Below the pieces are notes generated by a model that made no database searches, was not told where the DNA came from, and was given only the letters and a program-made list of their open reading frames with translations. DNA of 38,782 nucleotides from Flavipsychrobacter sp. (GTDB lineage Bacteria > Bacteroidota > Bacteroidia > Chitinophagales > Chitinophagaceae). The stretch covers positions 1 to 38,782 of the forward strand of contig JAEUVZ010000053.1 of the NCBI GenBank assembly GCA_016786665.1, written 5' to 3'. Below, in pieces: positions 1 through 7,962 of this stretch; position 1 is the stretch's first letter; each line of letters begins with the position of its first letter. The position numbers and the translations under genes are program-made.

Positions 1-124
1 CTCCCGGTGCGGGGCCCCCACAACCCCCGGGCGCGTGGGCGAGGTGTGTTGGGGCTCAGCTTATATCGGGCAGGGGTAAACCCTGCCCCTACGGTTGGGG
101 TGCGGGGGGACTGCCGGGTTTTAG
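1..124. repeat. non-coding left edge with REP-like palindrome
   Basis: No gene is visible here. A strong hairpin lies at 68-88: arms GGGCAGGG (68-75) and CCCTGCCC (81-88) with a GTAAA loop. It is not followed by a T tract in either direction, so it is a poor intrinsic terminator, although it lies just past the 3' end of the large minus-strand barrel gene. GC-rich palindromes of this look occur as dispersed REP-type units in many genomes. Whether this one is repeated elsewhere cannot be seen from a single copy. Confidence 0.35.
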
Positions 125-3100
125 TTACAGTATGGCGCGGAGGGACATGCGGCCGGTGTGGATGATGGGGGTGTTGCCGGGTTTGCGGCCTTCGTACTCG
201 AGGGATACTTCTATGCCCTTCCCTACCCTTCGGTCCCAGGTCATGCCCCAGAGGTAGTTGCTGCCTTTCTGGAGGGCGTCGAGCATAATGAAGGAAACGG
301 AGGTGTTCAGTTCGCCATCGTAATAGATGCTGGCATAGGAGCCTTTCAGGTTAATGGCACCAGTAGAGGGCTTGGAAAAACGGAAGTCGAAATTAACGCT
401 CTGTATTTTGGCATACTGGCCACCGTAGTAGTCTTTGTTGCGGCGTTCTTCGTATTTAACGCCGGTGGTTATCCTCAGCGCCGACTTGTTCAGCCAGGTG
501 AGTGCCGGCTCGGTAGACCAAAGGTCTACGTGATAGCTTCGGTTGTCGGTAAACGGAGAGCTGAAAATCTTGTAGCCCCCGCGCTGTGTGGTAGTAAAGG
601 TGAACGACTTGCTGATGTTCCAGCGGAGGCGGCCGGAGTGCTGGGTATTGTTGATGTAGTCGATACCGAAATTGAGCAGTTGCTTCCCGTTGGAGGAGAG
701 ATAATTGTAGTCTATCCCCCACCGGGAGCTGGTGCGGTTGAAGAAGAACGTGTTGGTAATAGAATTGGTCGTAAAGATGATAGAGGTATCGATATCGGTT
801 TTCAGGAAAGGATTGTAGGCCCTGTAGCCCGAAGATGCCAGCAATCGGTTACTTACCTGCAACGACAACTGGTCGGAGAAGCGGGAAAGGAACTTTTGCC
901 ATCCCTTTATGTCCTTGCCGCGGAAGACATTGGCGGGCTCTATAGCGATGGCCTGGTTGTAGTTGATGTAGTTCACCTTTACATAGTCGTTAGTAGGCGT
1001 GAATACGCGTATGAACCTTTTCTGGTCGGCATAGAGGGCCACCTCAAACTCGTTGGCCTGCTGCACACCATCACCATTGTAATCGTTCCAGGTATAGATG
1101 CCCTGCCCGGCAGGCACTTCCACATAAGTATAAGAGCGCTTCTGCTCCTGGCCGGAGCCGAACTCGTACATGGTATTTATCGAAATGACCCCCTTGCCCA
1201 TAGTACCATTATACTCCAGGCGGCCCAGCAGGCTTTCTTCCGGCTTCTGGGTGGTAAAGGTAGTGTCGTTCACGTTCAGCTTCCGGTAGGTGCCGGTAAA
1301 GCCCAGTTTGTGGTTGCGCCACTGGGTAATGGTGGAGCGGAACTCCACGTTGTGGCTATGACTCTGGGCAATGAACTCGTTGTTGCGGGGCAGGCGGTCG
1401 CGGCGCTGGGTGTAGGTGAGGCCGTAGTTCACCGGCTGGTCGCCACCAGTGCGGAAGTACAGAGTAGACACATCGAACGAGAAGGCGCCCATAATAAGTG
1501 TATCGGCGGTTTTGCTGCGCATGGCATTGTGCTCCAGCTCGTACCGGCCACCCAGTGCCGAGTTCATCAGCCGCTTGAATGTGTACTCGGCATAGGCTAT
1601 GGGACGGAGGAACTGAAAGGTGCGCCCGGTATCGGTCGCGTTCAGCACGTTGCCGATGACCCCTCCTTTAAAACGCTTGAAATTGTAGTCGTATGAACCA
1701 ATGTGGCGGTAACCGAGGTAATCGTTGCCGCGGCGGTACATGCTGAATGCATAACCAGTAGTACCCAACCGTTCATTAATCACTTTGGTGCCTGCATCTA
1801 CCAAGTGCTCGTCGGGCTTTACGCCCTGCTGCGGCACGTTCCAGTCGCGGCCAAACTCCACGTTCCGGTAGGGAGCTATGGTCTGGAAACGATCCTGTAC
1901 GTACTCATAGCCTACTTTGTTCTCCCATTTCCATTTTCGGCGTGACAACGAATCGCGTTTACCGAACGGGCGCTGCTCCACGTAACTGAACTTGGTAGCC
2001 AGCCCCCAGTGGGTATCGTTGTTGATGTCGGAAAAAAGGTTGGGGTCGGTATTGCTGCCCGCCACCTCCAGCGTTACTCTCTTTAGCGAGTCTATATCGT
2101 AGGTAGTAGTGAGGGTGTAAACCTGCTGCTTCTTAGGCGTAATCAATAGCTGCACCGGGGCATAACTACCCTGCGGTACCCCATTGAGCGGGGCCACCCA
2201 ATCGTAAACCCGGCCATTGGCATTGGTAGCGGAAATGATGTAGTCGCCGCGATTCTCGCCCACGAAGGAAAAAGAAAGATTGTATATGGCGCTGTCGGGG
2301 CTGGTGGAGTACACGAACACCGAATCGTACACCAGCATATCGATGGTGGTGTCTACCATCTTGTACAATATCTTGTTGGCGGCAAAGGTATCGGTGGCGA
2401 TAACCGGGTAAAACGCTTCGTGAATGGAGTCGCCAATGGTGGCCAGGAACCGCTTCTGGTTACCGTCCAGCGTCTGGAGGTACGACTGGTTCTTGGCATC
2501 CTGGGTGGAGTATGCGTTGAAGCGGATATTGAGCTTCTTGCCCACCTGCAGCTCATCGTAGCCATATATCAGCGAGTTGAGGTAATTGCGGTCCTGGTAC
2601 TCAAACTCTACCTGAATCCGGCTGTCCTTCGTTATCATGCGGCGGGGCATGAAGCGGATCTCGCCGGTATTGTAGTTGATGATGTAGTCGGCGTTCTCCC
2701 CGCGCTCCATGGGCATGTTGTTGATGTACACCCGCTCGGTATTAGCGAGGACGATAAAGAACTGCTCGCCGTTGTTACCGGTGAGTTTATAGGGGCCCTG
2801 GTTGCCCTCCTGCCCTTCAAAAATGTTCCGGGCGAACTGCCCCTTCGCCACGCTGCCACTGAGCCCCAGCTTATTGGTCGTATTCTTGCCCAGGCGTATC
2901 ATATCCTGGTAAAAGATGCCCTGCACCCGCTTAAAGTAGTTGAGAAAATACCCCGGCGGGTCTTCCAGGTTGTAGTCGCCCAGGGTAAGGTTGTGGTGAT
3001 CTTTCTGAAGGTTGATGTATATCTGGTCAAACTCCTGCAAGCGCTGGGTATTTCCTTCCGGCTGAAACGGAATGGTATTGTCGGTAATGGCGGCGGTGAG

Positions 3101-3613
3101 CTTGATGCTATCCAGCACCATACCGTTTACTTGCAGGTTGAACTGGGAATTGAGCACCACATCCTGGTTGTTTCCCATTGATATACTGCGCCCGTAGCTA
3201 CCGTTGTACTCCAACTGGTTGAAATCTACGAAACCACCCGCTCCGGCGGCATCGCTGTGGCGGTAGATCAGGAAGACGTAATTGGAGTCTACCATGCCCG
3301 GGCTTTTGTGGTTGTAGACATTGTGAAAGGCGATGGCCATACGCCGGTAGGTTACGGTAACCGAATCGAGCGCCGGGCGGGTGCGCCAGTATATGCGGGC
3401 GCTTTCCGGCAGCACTATGTAGTCGTCCGGGCTTACCTCCGCAACCTTAACGCTGCCCCCTACGAGGGAAAGCGAGTCGACCAGCAGGGTATCGGTAACG
3501 GCCATCTTTATGGTACGGATATTGGAATAGGTGTTACCCCCCTGCGCCCGGACCGCGCAGGGTAACAAAAGGATAATGCAACAGTAGAGAACGCCTAGCC
3601 AAAGTCGCCGCAA
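125..3613 (-). CDS. large predicted outer-membrane beta-barrel protein
   Basis: This is an 1162-residue exported protein. Residues 1-23 form a signal peptide (hydrophobic run ending VRAQ). The body is rich in alternating aromatic/polar strands. The last ~600 residues look like repeated amphipathic strands, ending in RMSLRAIL, as expected of a barrel C-terminus. A central segment near residues 300-350 has a DYIINYNTGEIRF pattern followed by ITKDSRIQVEFEY. From memory, similar patterns occur in large Bacteroidota surface proteins, including SprA-like proteins, but this protein is about half the length of SprA. The first codon is TTG (3611-3613). The in-frame region back to the stop at 3650-3652 contains no ATG, and the TTG start gives a complete signal peptide. 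No neighbour shares its strand nearby, so it is probably transcribed alone. The substrate or partner is unknown. Confidence 0.75.
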   Translation of the reverse strand: MRRLWLGVLYCCIILLLPCAVRAQGGNTYSNIRTIKMAVTDTLLVDSLSLVGGSVKVAEVSPDDYIVLPESARIYWRTRPALDSVTVTYRRMAIAFHNVYNHKSPGMVDSNYVFLIYRHSDAAGAGGFVDFNQLEYNGSYGRSISMGNNQDVVLNSQFNLQVNGMVLDSIKLTAAITDNTIPFQPEGNTQRLQEFDQIYINLQKDHHNLTLGDYNLEDPPGYFLNYFKRVQGIFYQDMIRLGKNTTNKLGLSGSVAKGQFARNIFEGQEGNQGPYKLTGNNGEQFFIVLANTERVYINNMPMERGENADYIINYNTGEIRFMPRRMITKDSRIQVEFEYQDRNYLNSLIYGYDELQVGKKLNIRFNAYSTQDAKNQSYLQTLDGNQKRFLATIGDSIHEAFYPVIATDTFAANKILYKMVDTTIDMLVYDSVFVYSTSPDSAIYNLSFSFVGENRGDYIISATNANGRVYDWVAPLNGVPQGSYAPVQLLITPKKQQVYTLTTTYDIDSLKRVTLEVAGSNTDPNLFSDINNDTHWGLATKFSYVEQRPFGKRDSLSRRKWKWENKVGYEYVQDRFQTIAPYRNVEFGRDWNVPQQGVKPDEHLVDAGTKVINERLGTTGYAFSMYRRGNDYLGYRHIGSYDYNFKRFKGGVIGNVLNATDTGRTFQFLRPIAYAEYTFKRLMNSALGGRYELEHNAMRSKTADTLIMGAFSFDVSTLYFRTGGDQPVNYGLTYTQRRDRLPRNNEFIAQSHSHNVEFRSTITQWRNHKLGFTGTYRKLNVNDTTFTTQKPEESLLGRLEYNGTMGKGVISINTMYEFGSGQEQKRSYTYVEVPAGQGIYTWNDYNGDGVQQANEFEVALYADQKRFIRVFTPTNDYVKVNYINYNQAIAIEPANVFRGKDIKGWQKFLSRFSDQLSLQVSNRLLASSGYRAYNPFLKTDIDTSIIFTTNSITNTFFFNRTSSRWGIDYNYLSSNGKQLLNFGIDYINNTQHSGRLRWNISKSFTFTTTQRGGYKIFSSPFTDNRSYHVDLWSTEPALTWLNKSALRITTGVKYEERRNKDYYGGQYAKIQSVNFDFRFSKPSTGAINLKGSYASIYYDGELNTSVSFIMLDALQKGSNYLWGMTWDRRVGKGIEVSLEYEGRKPGNTPIIHTGRMSLRAIL

Positions 3614-3757
3614 ATGCCTGAATTTGTTGTATTTGGGATAATTATCAACCTATCAAAGATAACGGAAAATGCATGGGTATTCGTGTGCGGTGCATGAGCT
3701 AAGGGGTATGGGGGGTATAAAAATGCACGCCTTAAAACTTTACGAGCGATTTATATG

Positions 3758-3765
3758 TATGTTTG
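3758..3765 (+). promoter_or_regulatory. Bacteroidota -7 promoter box
   Basis: TATGTTTG matches the TAnnTTTG consensus exactly and lies 27 nt upstream of the ATG at 3792. It predicts a transcription start near 3772. This argues for the 3792 start of the DUF1398 gene, because the longer in-frame reading from 3669 would begin upstream of the promoter. No clear TTTG -33 element is seen at the right spacing. Confidence 0.5.
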
Positions 3766-3791
3766 AAATAGAAAAACAACCTCTACTCAAC

Positions 3792-4187
3792 ATGAGCACC
3801 TTCACAGCAGAGCAAATCAAAGAAGCACACAGCAAGGTAAAATCGGGCGCGGACTTCCCCAACTACATAAAGGAGATAAAACAACTGGGGGTGACGCACT
3901 ACCAATCGTATGTAGCCGACGGCCACATAGACTATTATGGCCACAACGGCCACCAGGTAACCGTACCAGCGAAGTATGCGGCGCTAGCCATATCCGATAC
4001 CTGCAACGCTGAAGCCTTTAAGACTGACCTGGCAGCACACCAGCAGGGAAAAACCGACTACCTGACCTTCTGCAGCGACTGCGCCCAATGGGGAGTGGAA
4101 AAATGGACCGTGGATATAGGCGCCATGACCTGCACTTATTATGACAAGGCCGGTAATAATGTGCTTACGGAGCAGATACCGGGATAG
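3792..4187 (+). CDS. DUF1398 family protein
   Basis: This 131-residue cytoplasmic protein resembles the DUF1398/YbcV-like family, small proteins of unknown function often found in Bacteroidota and on prophages. Visible features are an N-terminal helix (EQIKEAHSKVKSG), a central GVTHYQSYVADGHIDYYG segment and a conserved C-terminal WGVEKWTVDI block, which is the most family-like part. I chose the ATG at 3792 over the in-frame ATG at 3669 because the latter adds 41 residues of unlikely sequence and lies upstream of the -7 box. The next gene starts 114 bp downstream on the same strand and is unrelated by sequence. No role can be assigned from context. Confidence 0.7.
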   Translation: MSTFTAEQIKEAHSKVKSGADFPNYIKEIKQLGVTHYQSYVADGHIDYYGHNGHQVTVPAKYAALAISDTCNAEAFKTDLAAHQQGKTDYLTFCSDCAQWGVEKWTVDIGAMTCTYYDKAGNNVLTEQIPG

Positions 4188-4301
4188 TACCCTGTTCATT
4201 CCCCGTGGATAAATTCATTTTATCATTGCTTTAACGGCCGGGCTGTATGGGCGGGCATTGATTTTGTTGTAACTTAATAGAGCAAACCAAATCAATGCGT
4301 T

Positions 4302-5006
4302 ATGACACTGAGCGAAACATGGTTCATGGACGGATATATCGATTTTGAGCTGCAGAAATACCGCCTGCTGGCCTACCTGAAAGAGGTGAACCGCTGCTTT
4401 AACGAAACCAAACTGTACCCGCAGCTATCGGATATGGTGTTCCATTATAAGAACCTGCTGGCCTTTAAACAGAATAAACAATTCCTGCAAAACAGCTTTC
4501 CGCGCCAACTGACCAAGGTAGATATGGAAAAACTGGAGCTGACCTACGAAGCGATGCTGCAAGACGACGAACTGATGCAGGAACTGGAGCAGATACTGGA
4601 GTACGCGGTGCCGCAAATGAAGCACACTATAGACACCGGCGCCGAGATACACGACATGGTGGAAAAGCAAGTGCGTATAGAGCCCGTGGGCATACTACCA
4701 CTGTACCGCGATGAAGGCTACATGCTGCTGCACTACGGTGAGCACAGCGAGATACGCGCCTATGGGTACACCATTACCCTGTTTGAAGATAAGGACGCCC
4801 GCTACCGCGGCATAAAAGTGCAGTACATAGATTGCTACCGGAAAAGCCTGGCCAATACCCCCGAGCATATAAAGCTGGATATCATCCGCAACATCCGCAC
4901 GCTGCCCAACCCGGCAGTGTTCAGCGTGGTGAGTGAGTTTTCGGCGCCACTGCAAGAGACCCTGCTGCCGATAGCCAAGCGCATGCTGGTACGCCACCTG
5001 GCGTAG
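4302..5006 (+). CDS. conserved hypothetical cytoplasmic protein
   Basis: I do not recognise this 234-residue protein. It has no signal peptide or membrane segment. The N-terminal ~125 residues are predicted helical (YIDFELQKYRLLAYLKEVNRCF, then charged helices with MEKLELTYEAMLQDDELMQELEQ). The C-terminal ~100 residues are mixed alpha/beta (VGILPLYRDEGYMLLHYG, RAYGYTITLFEDKDARYRGIKVQYID), giving a two-domain appearance. Codon use and GC resemble the surrounding chromosome, so it is likely native. It follows the DUF1398 gene at 114 bp and could be cotranscribed with it, but I see no sequence-based link in function. Confidence 0.65.
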   Translation: MTLSETWFMDGYIDFELQKYRLLAYLKEVNRCFNETKLYPQLSDMVFHYKNLLAFKQNKQFLQNSFPRQLTKVDMEKLELTYEAMLQDDELMQELEQILEYAVPQMKHTIDTGAEIHDMVEKQVRIEPVGILPLYRDEGYMLLHYGEHSEIRAYGYTITLFEDKDARYRGIKVQYIDCYRKSLANTPEHIKLDIIRNIRTLPNPAVFSVVSEFSAPLQETLLPIAKRMLVRHLA

Positions 5007-5134
5007 TGGGTGACTAGAGGTATACGTTTGTTTTCAGTGGATAATGCCCTGCATTAATGAGTCAAATCAGTATTTATAATATTTTTCATGTATTTGATTT
5101 TTTTTGCTAACTTGTATAGTAAGATATCATCTAC

Positions 5135-7924
5135 ATGAAAACTGTTTTGGTCGCTATTTTATCCTTGCTGATTTCTATGCCGGTCGTCTCAAAAGAACGT
5201 GCTACCCTGCCTTCATCGTTCGCCTTTATTGAGAATAAAGGACAAGTGACCGACCAGTACTACCATTCCAGGAACGATATTGACCTGAAACTGGCGGCGA
5301 ACGGGGTATCTGTATTTATAGGTGTTGGTGTTATGCATTACCAGTTCGCCAACTACCCTGCAGAGAAACACGGCATCAAGGACAAACACCGCCAATTGGG
5401 TCAGCAGGAGCAGACCGTATCAACGTATCGCATGGACGTGACCCTGTCCGGCTACAACCCTAATGCGCAACTCGTAATGGAAGAACCACTATCTTATTAT
5501 GAGGTACACTATACTTCAGGAACACATCAGCCGGCACATTCCTTCAAAAAAGCACGCTATAAAAATATCTATCCCGGCATAGACTGGGTATTGTATATAA
5601 AAAACGGTCGGCTGGAACAAGAGTTCGTATTGCAGAAAGGCGCTGATGCGTCCCTGATCAAAATAAAATGCGAGGGGGCTTCAGAAATAAATATCCATGC
5701 GGACGGCAGCCTCACACTTACCACGCCTATGGGAGAGGTGAAGGAACACGCACCTTTTGCTTACCAACCCGACGGATCGAAGGTATCCGCCGCATACCGG
5801 CTCAACGCTAATATCATCGGCTATGAACTCGGAAATTACGAGGGGGAACTGACCATAGATCCCACACTTGTTTGGGGTAGCTATTATGGTGGCACCGGGA
5901 ATGAATATGGAACGGCAACAACAGCTGACGGTGGCCAAGGAATTTATCTGGCAGGTAAAACTAACTCGCTTACTAATATAGCAACCGTAGGCAGCCACCA
6001 GGCAACACTTACAGGATCTTTCAGTGACGCTTTCCTCGCAAAATTCGACACATCAGGGCAACTGCTCTGGGCTACGTATTATGGAGGGCAGGGTGATGAC
6101 CTGGCCTTTTCAGTGACAAGTGATATAGTGGGCAATGTATTCATATGCGGGTTAACCTCCAGCCAGACCGGCATAGCCACCATTGGCAGCCACCAACCGC
6201 TTATAGCATTTCAGGCAAACGGGTTCATCGCTAAATTCAATGCCGATGGTATCCGGCAATGGGGGACTTACTATGGCGGAGATGATGGCGGGGGAACCCA
6301 TATCATCACTTGTGATGACTCCTGCAACCTATATTATGCAGGCACCACGTCTAGTACGTTCAACATAGCCACTGCGGGGAGTTTCCAACCGACCAAATCG
6401 GCGGGGTTGGCAGCCGATGCTTTTTTGGTACGATTCGACAGTAACGGGGTACGCCAATGGGGTACCTACTTCGGCGACATAGGTGATGATAACGGGAATG
6501 TTGTTAAGACCGACCATGCGGGGAATGTATTCTTGGTGGGAAACACCGGCAGCCTTAACATGGCCACCAGCGGTACCCACCAAACAGCCTTCGGTGGGTA
6601 CCAGGACGCCTATATCGCCAAGTTCAACGGGATGGGTCAGAGAATATGGTGCAGCTACTACGGCGGCGTGAACAATGACGAGGGGAACGGACTGGTAGTA
6701 AAAGGTGATAAAGTGTATATATCCGGATATACGGAAAGCCCCAACGCCATGTCCACCACGGGAAGTTACCAGCCGGCAATGAACGGCAGTAGCGACCTCT
6801 TCGTAGCACAGTTCGACACTGCGGGACAAAGGTATTGGGGTACCTATTTGGGCGGCGATGGTGACGAATATCCAGCCTGGTACAGTTCTCTTGCAGCAAC
6901 ACCTGCGGCTATATTTGTTGCGGGAAACACCTACAGTATGTCCGGCGTAGTACTTCCGTTCGCACATCAACCGGTATTTGGCGGTGGCGCTACGGATGCA
7001 TTCCTGGCAAAAATGGATGACAATGGCACACCGTACTGGAGCACCTACTACGGAGGGTGCGCCGGGGAAACAGCCTGCGGTGTAACGACCGATATATATG
7101 GCAACGCCTATATAGCAGGCTATACGCCAAGCATGGAGTCGATCAGCACACCAGGGGGCTTCCAGCCGGTGTATGGCGGTGGAGCTAATGATGCTTTCCT
7201 TGCGCGTTTTAATGATGTACCTCACCTGCAGGATACCATAACCGGCGACACATCGGCCTGCGAAAATGATGTATTGACCTACAGTCTCCCGCCCGTAACA
7301 GGAGCGAACTCCTATACCTGGGTATTGCCCAATGGATGGACGGGAACCTCCACTACCAATACCATTACCGCAACCGTAACACCGCCGGGTGGAGTTATCT
7401 CCGTTATTGCTCACAGGGCTTGCATCAACGATACCTTCTCCTTACCTGTAACGGTACACCCGCTTCCGCAACCTGTTTTATCTCTCAGCATCGCTACATT
7501 CAGCACGGGCAGCTTCACCAGCTATCAGTGGTATTATAATGGCACATTGATAACGGGCGCGACGAATCAATCTCACACCGCGACCATTGACGGAAACTAT
7601 TTTGTTATTGTGACGGATATAAATGGTTGCAGCAATAGCTCCGATACGCTAGCTGTAAGTAATACCGCAGTAGCGAATGTGGAACTTGCCCATGCTATTT
7701 TCCTATACCCTAATCCGGCAAACAATGAAGTGCATATCCTTTCGCCTGACAATAGCATAAACGAGGTAAACATCTATAGCATTACCGGGGCACTCATTTC
7801 CTCACAAAATATTACAACCAAAGATGTAAAAGTCAATACTGCCGCATTACCCACCGGACCATACATACTCCGTATCAAGACAGACAAAGGAACCGGATAT
7901 AAACGATTACAGGTGCTGAAATAG
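5135..7924 (+). CDS. SBBP beta-propeller T9SS type A cargo protein
   Basis: This 929-residue secreted protein has the following order. Residues 1-19 are a signal peptide. About 27-250 is a Bacteroidota N-terminal domain with the ENKGQV signature (DUF7948-like). About 250-690 holds roughly nine SBBP repeats of ~48 residues, each centred on W.TYYGG.GD(D/E).....D..GN.Y..G.T, which are expected to fold as a beta-propeller. About 700-840 holds two Ig/PKD-like domains. About 850-929 is a T9SS type A sorting domain with the hallmark YPNPANNEVHI start and a C-terminal RLQVLK. The family is secreted through the T9SS and either anchored on the surface or released, with the tail removed. The substrate is unknown. 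The gene is monocistronic: its terminator overlaps its stop codon. Confidence 0.9.
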   Translation: MKTVLVAILSLLISMPVVSKERATLPSSFAFIENKGQVTDQYYHSRNDIDLKLAANGVSVFIGVGVMHYQFANYPAEKHGIKDKHRQLGQQEQTVSTYRMDVTLSGYNPNAQLVMEEPLSYYEVHYTSGTHQPAHSFKKARYKNIYPGIDWVLYIKNGRLEQEFVLQKGADASLIKIKCEGASEINIHADGSLTLTTPMGEVKEHAPFAYQPDGSKVSAAYRLNANIIGYELGNYEGELTIDPTLVWGSYYGGTGNEYGTATTADGGQGIYLAGKTNSLTNIATVGSHQATLTGSFSDAFLAKFDTSGQLLWATYYGGQGDDLAFSVTSDIVGNVFICGLTSSQTGIATIGSHQPLIAFQANGFIAKFNADGIRQWGTYYGGDDGGGTHIITCDDSCNLYYAGTTSSTFNIATAGSFQPTKSAGLAADAFLVRFDSNGVRQWGTYFGDIGDDNGNVVKTDHAGNVFLVGNTGSLNMATSGTHQTAFGGYQDAYIAKFNGMGQRIWCSYYGGVNNDEGNGLVVKGDKVYISGYTESPNAMSTTGSYQPAMNGSSDLFVAQFDTAGQRYWGTYLGGDGDEYPAWYSSLAATPAAIFVAGNTYSMSGVVLPFAHQPVFGGGATDAFLAKMDDNGTPYWSTYYGGCAGETACGVTTDIYGNAYIAGYTPSMESISTPGGFQPVYGGGANDAFLARFNDVPHLQDTITGDTSACENDVLTYSLPPVTGANSYTWVLPNGWTGTSTTNTITATVTPPGGVISVIAHRACINDTFSLPVTVHPLPQPVLSLSIATFSTGSFTSYQWYYNGTLITGATNQSHTATIDGNYFVIVTDINGCSNSSDTLAVSNTAVANVELAHAIFLYPNPANNEVHILSPDNSINEVNIYSITGALISSQNITTKDVKVNTAALPTGPYILRIKTDKGTGYKRLQVLK

Positions 7925-7942
7925 CACCTGTAATTCGTTTTT
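7906..7942 (+). terminator. intrinsic terminator overlapping the stop codon
   Basis: A 12-bp perfect stem pairs 7906-7917 (ATTACAGGTGCT) with 7923-7934, with a GAAAT loop, followed by TCGTTTTT. The TAG stop (7922-7924) lies at the loop/3' arm border, so the last codons of the T9SS cargo gene form the 5' arm. The convergent uvrA gene ends 39 nt downstream, and in the opposite direction the hairpin lacks a T tract. Confidence 0.8.
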
Positions 7943-7962
7943 CATCTCTTTGAGGAGCTTTT

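Noticed and set aside
158-1696. 512-codon open frame on the plus strand opposite the large barrel gene
   Set aside because: Antisense shadow; low-complexity Val/Gly/Ala-rich translation with no recognisable motif, while the minus strand encodes a coherent exported protein.
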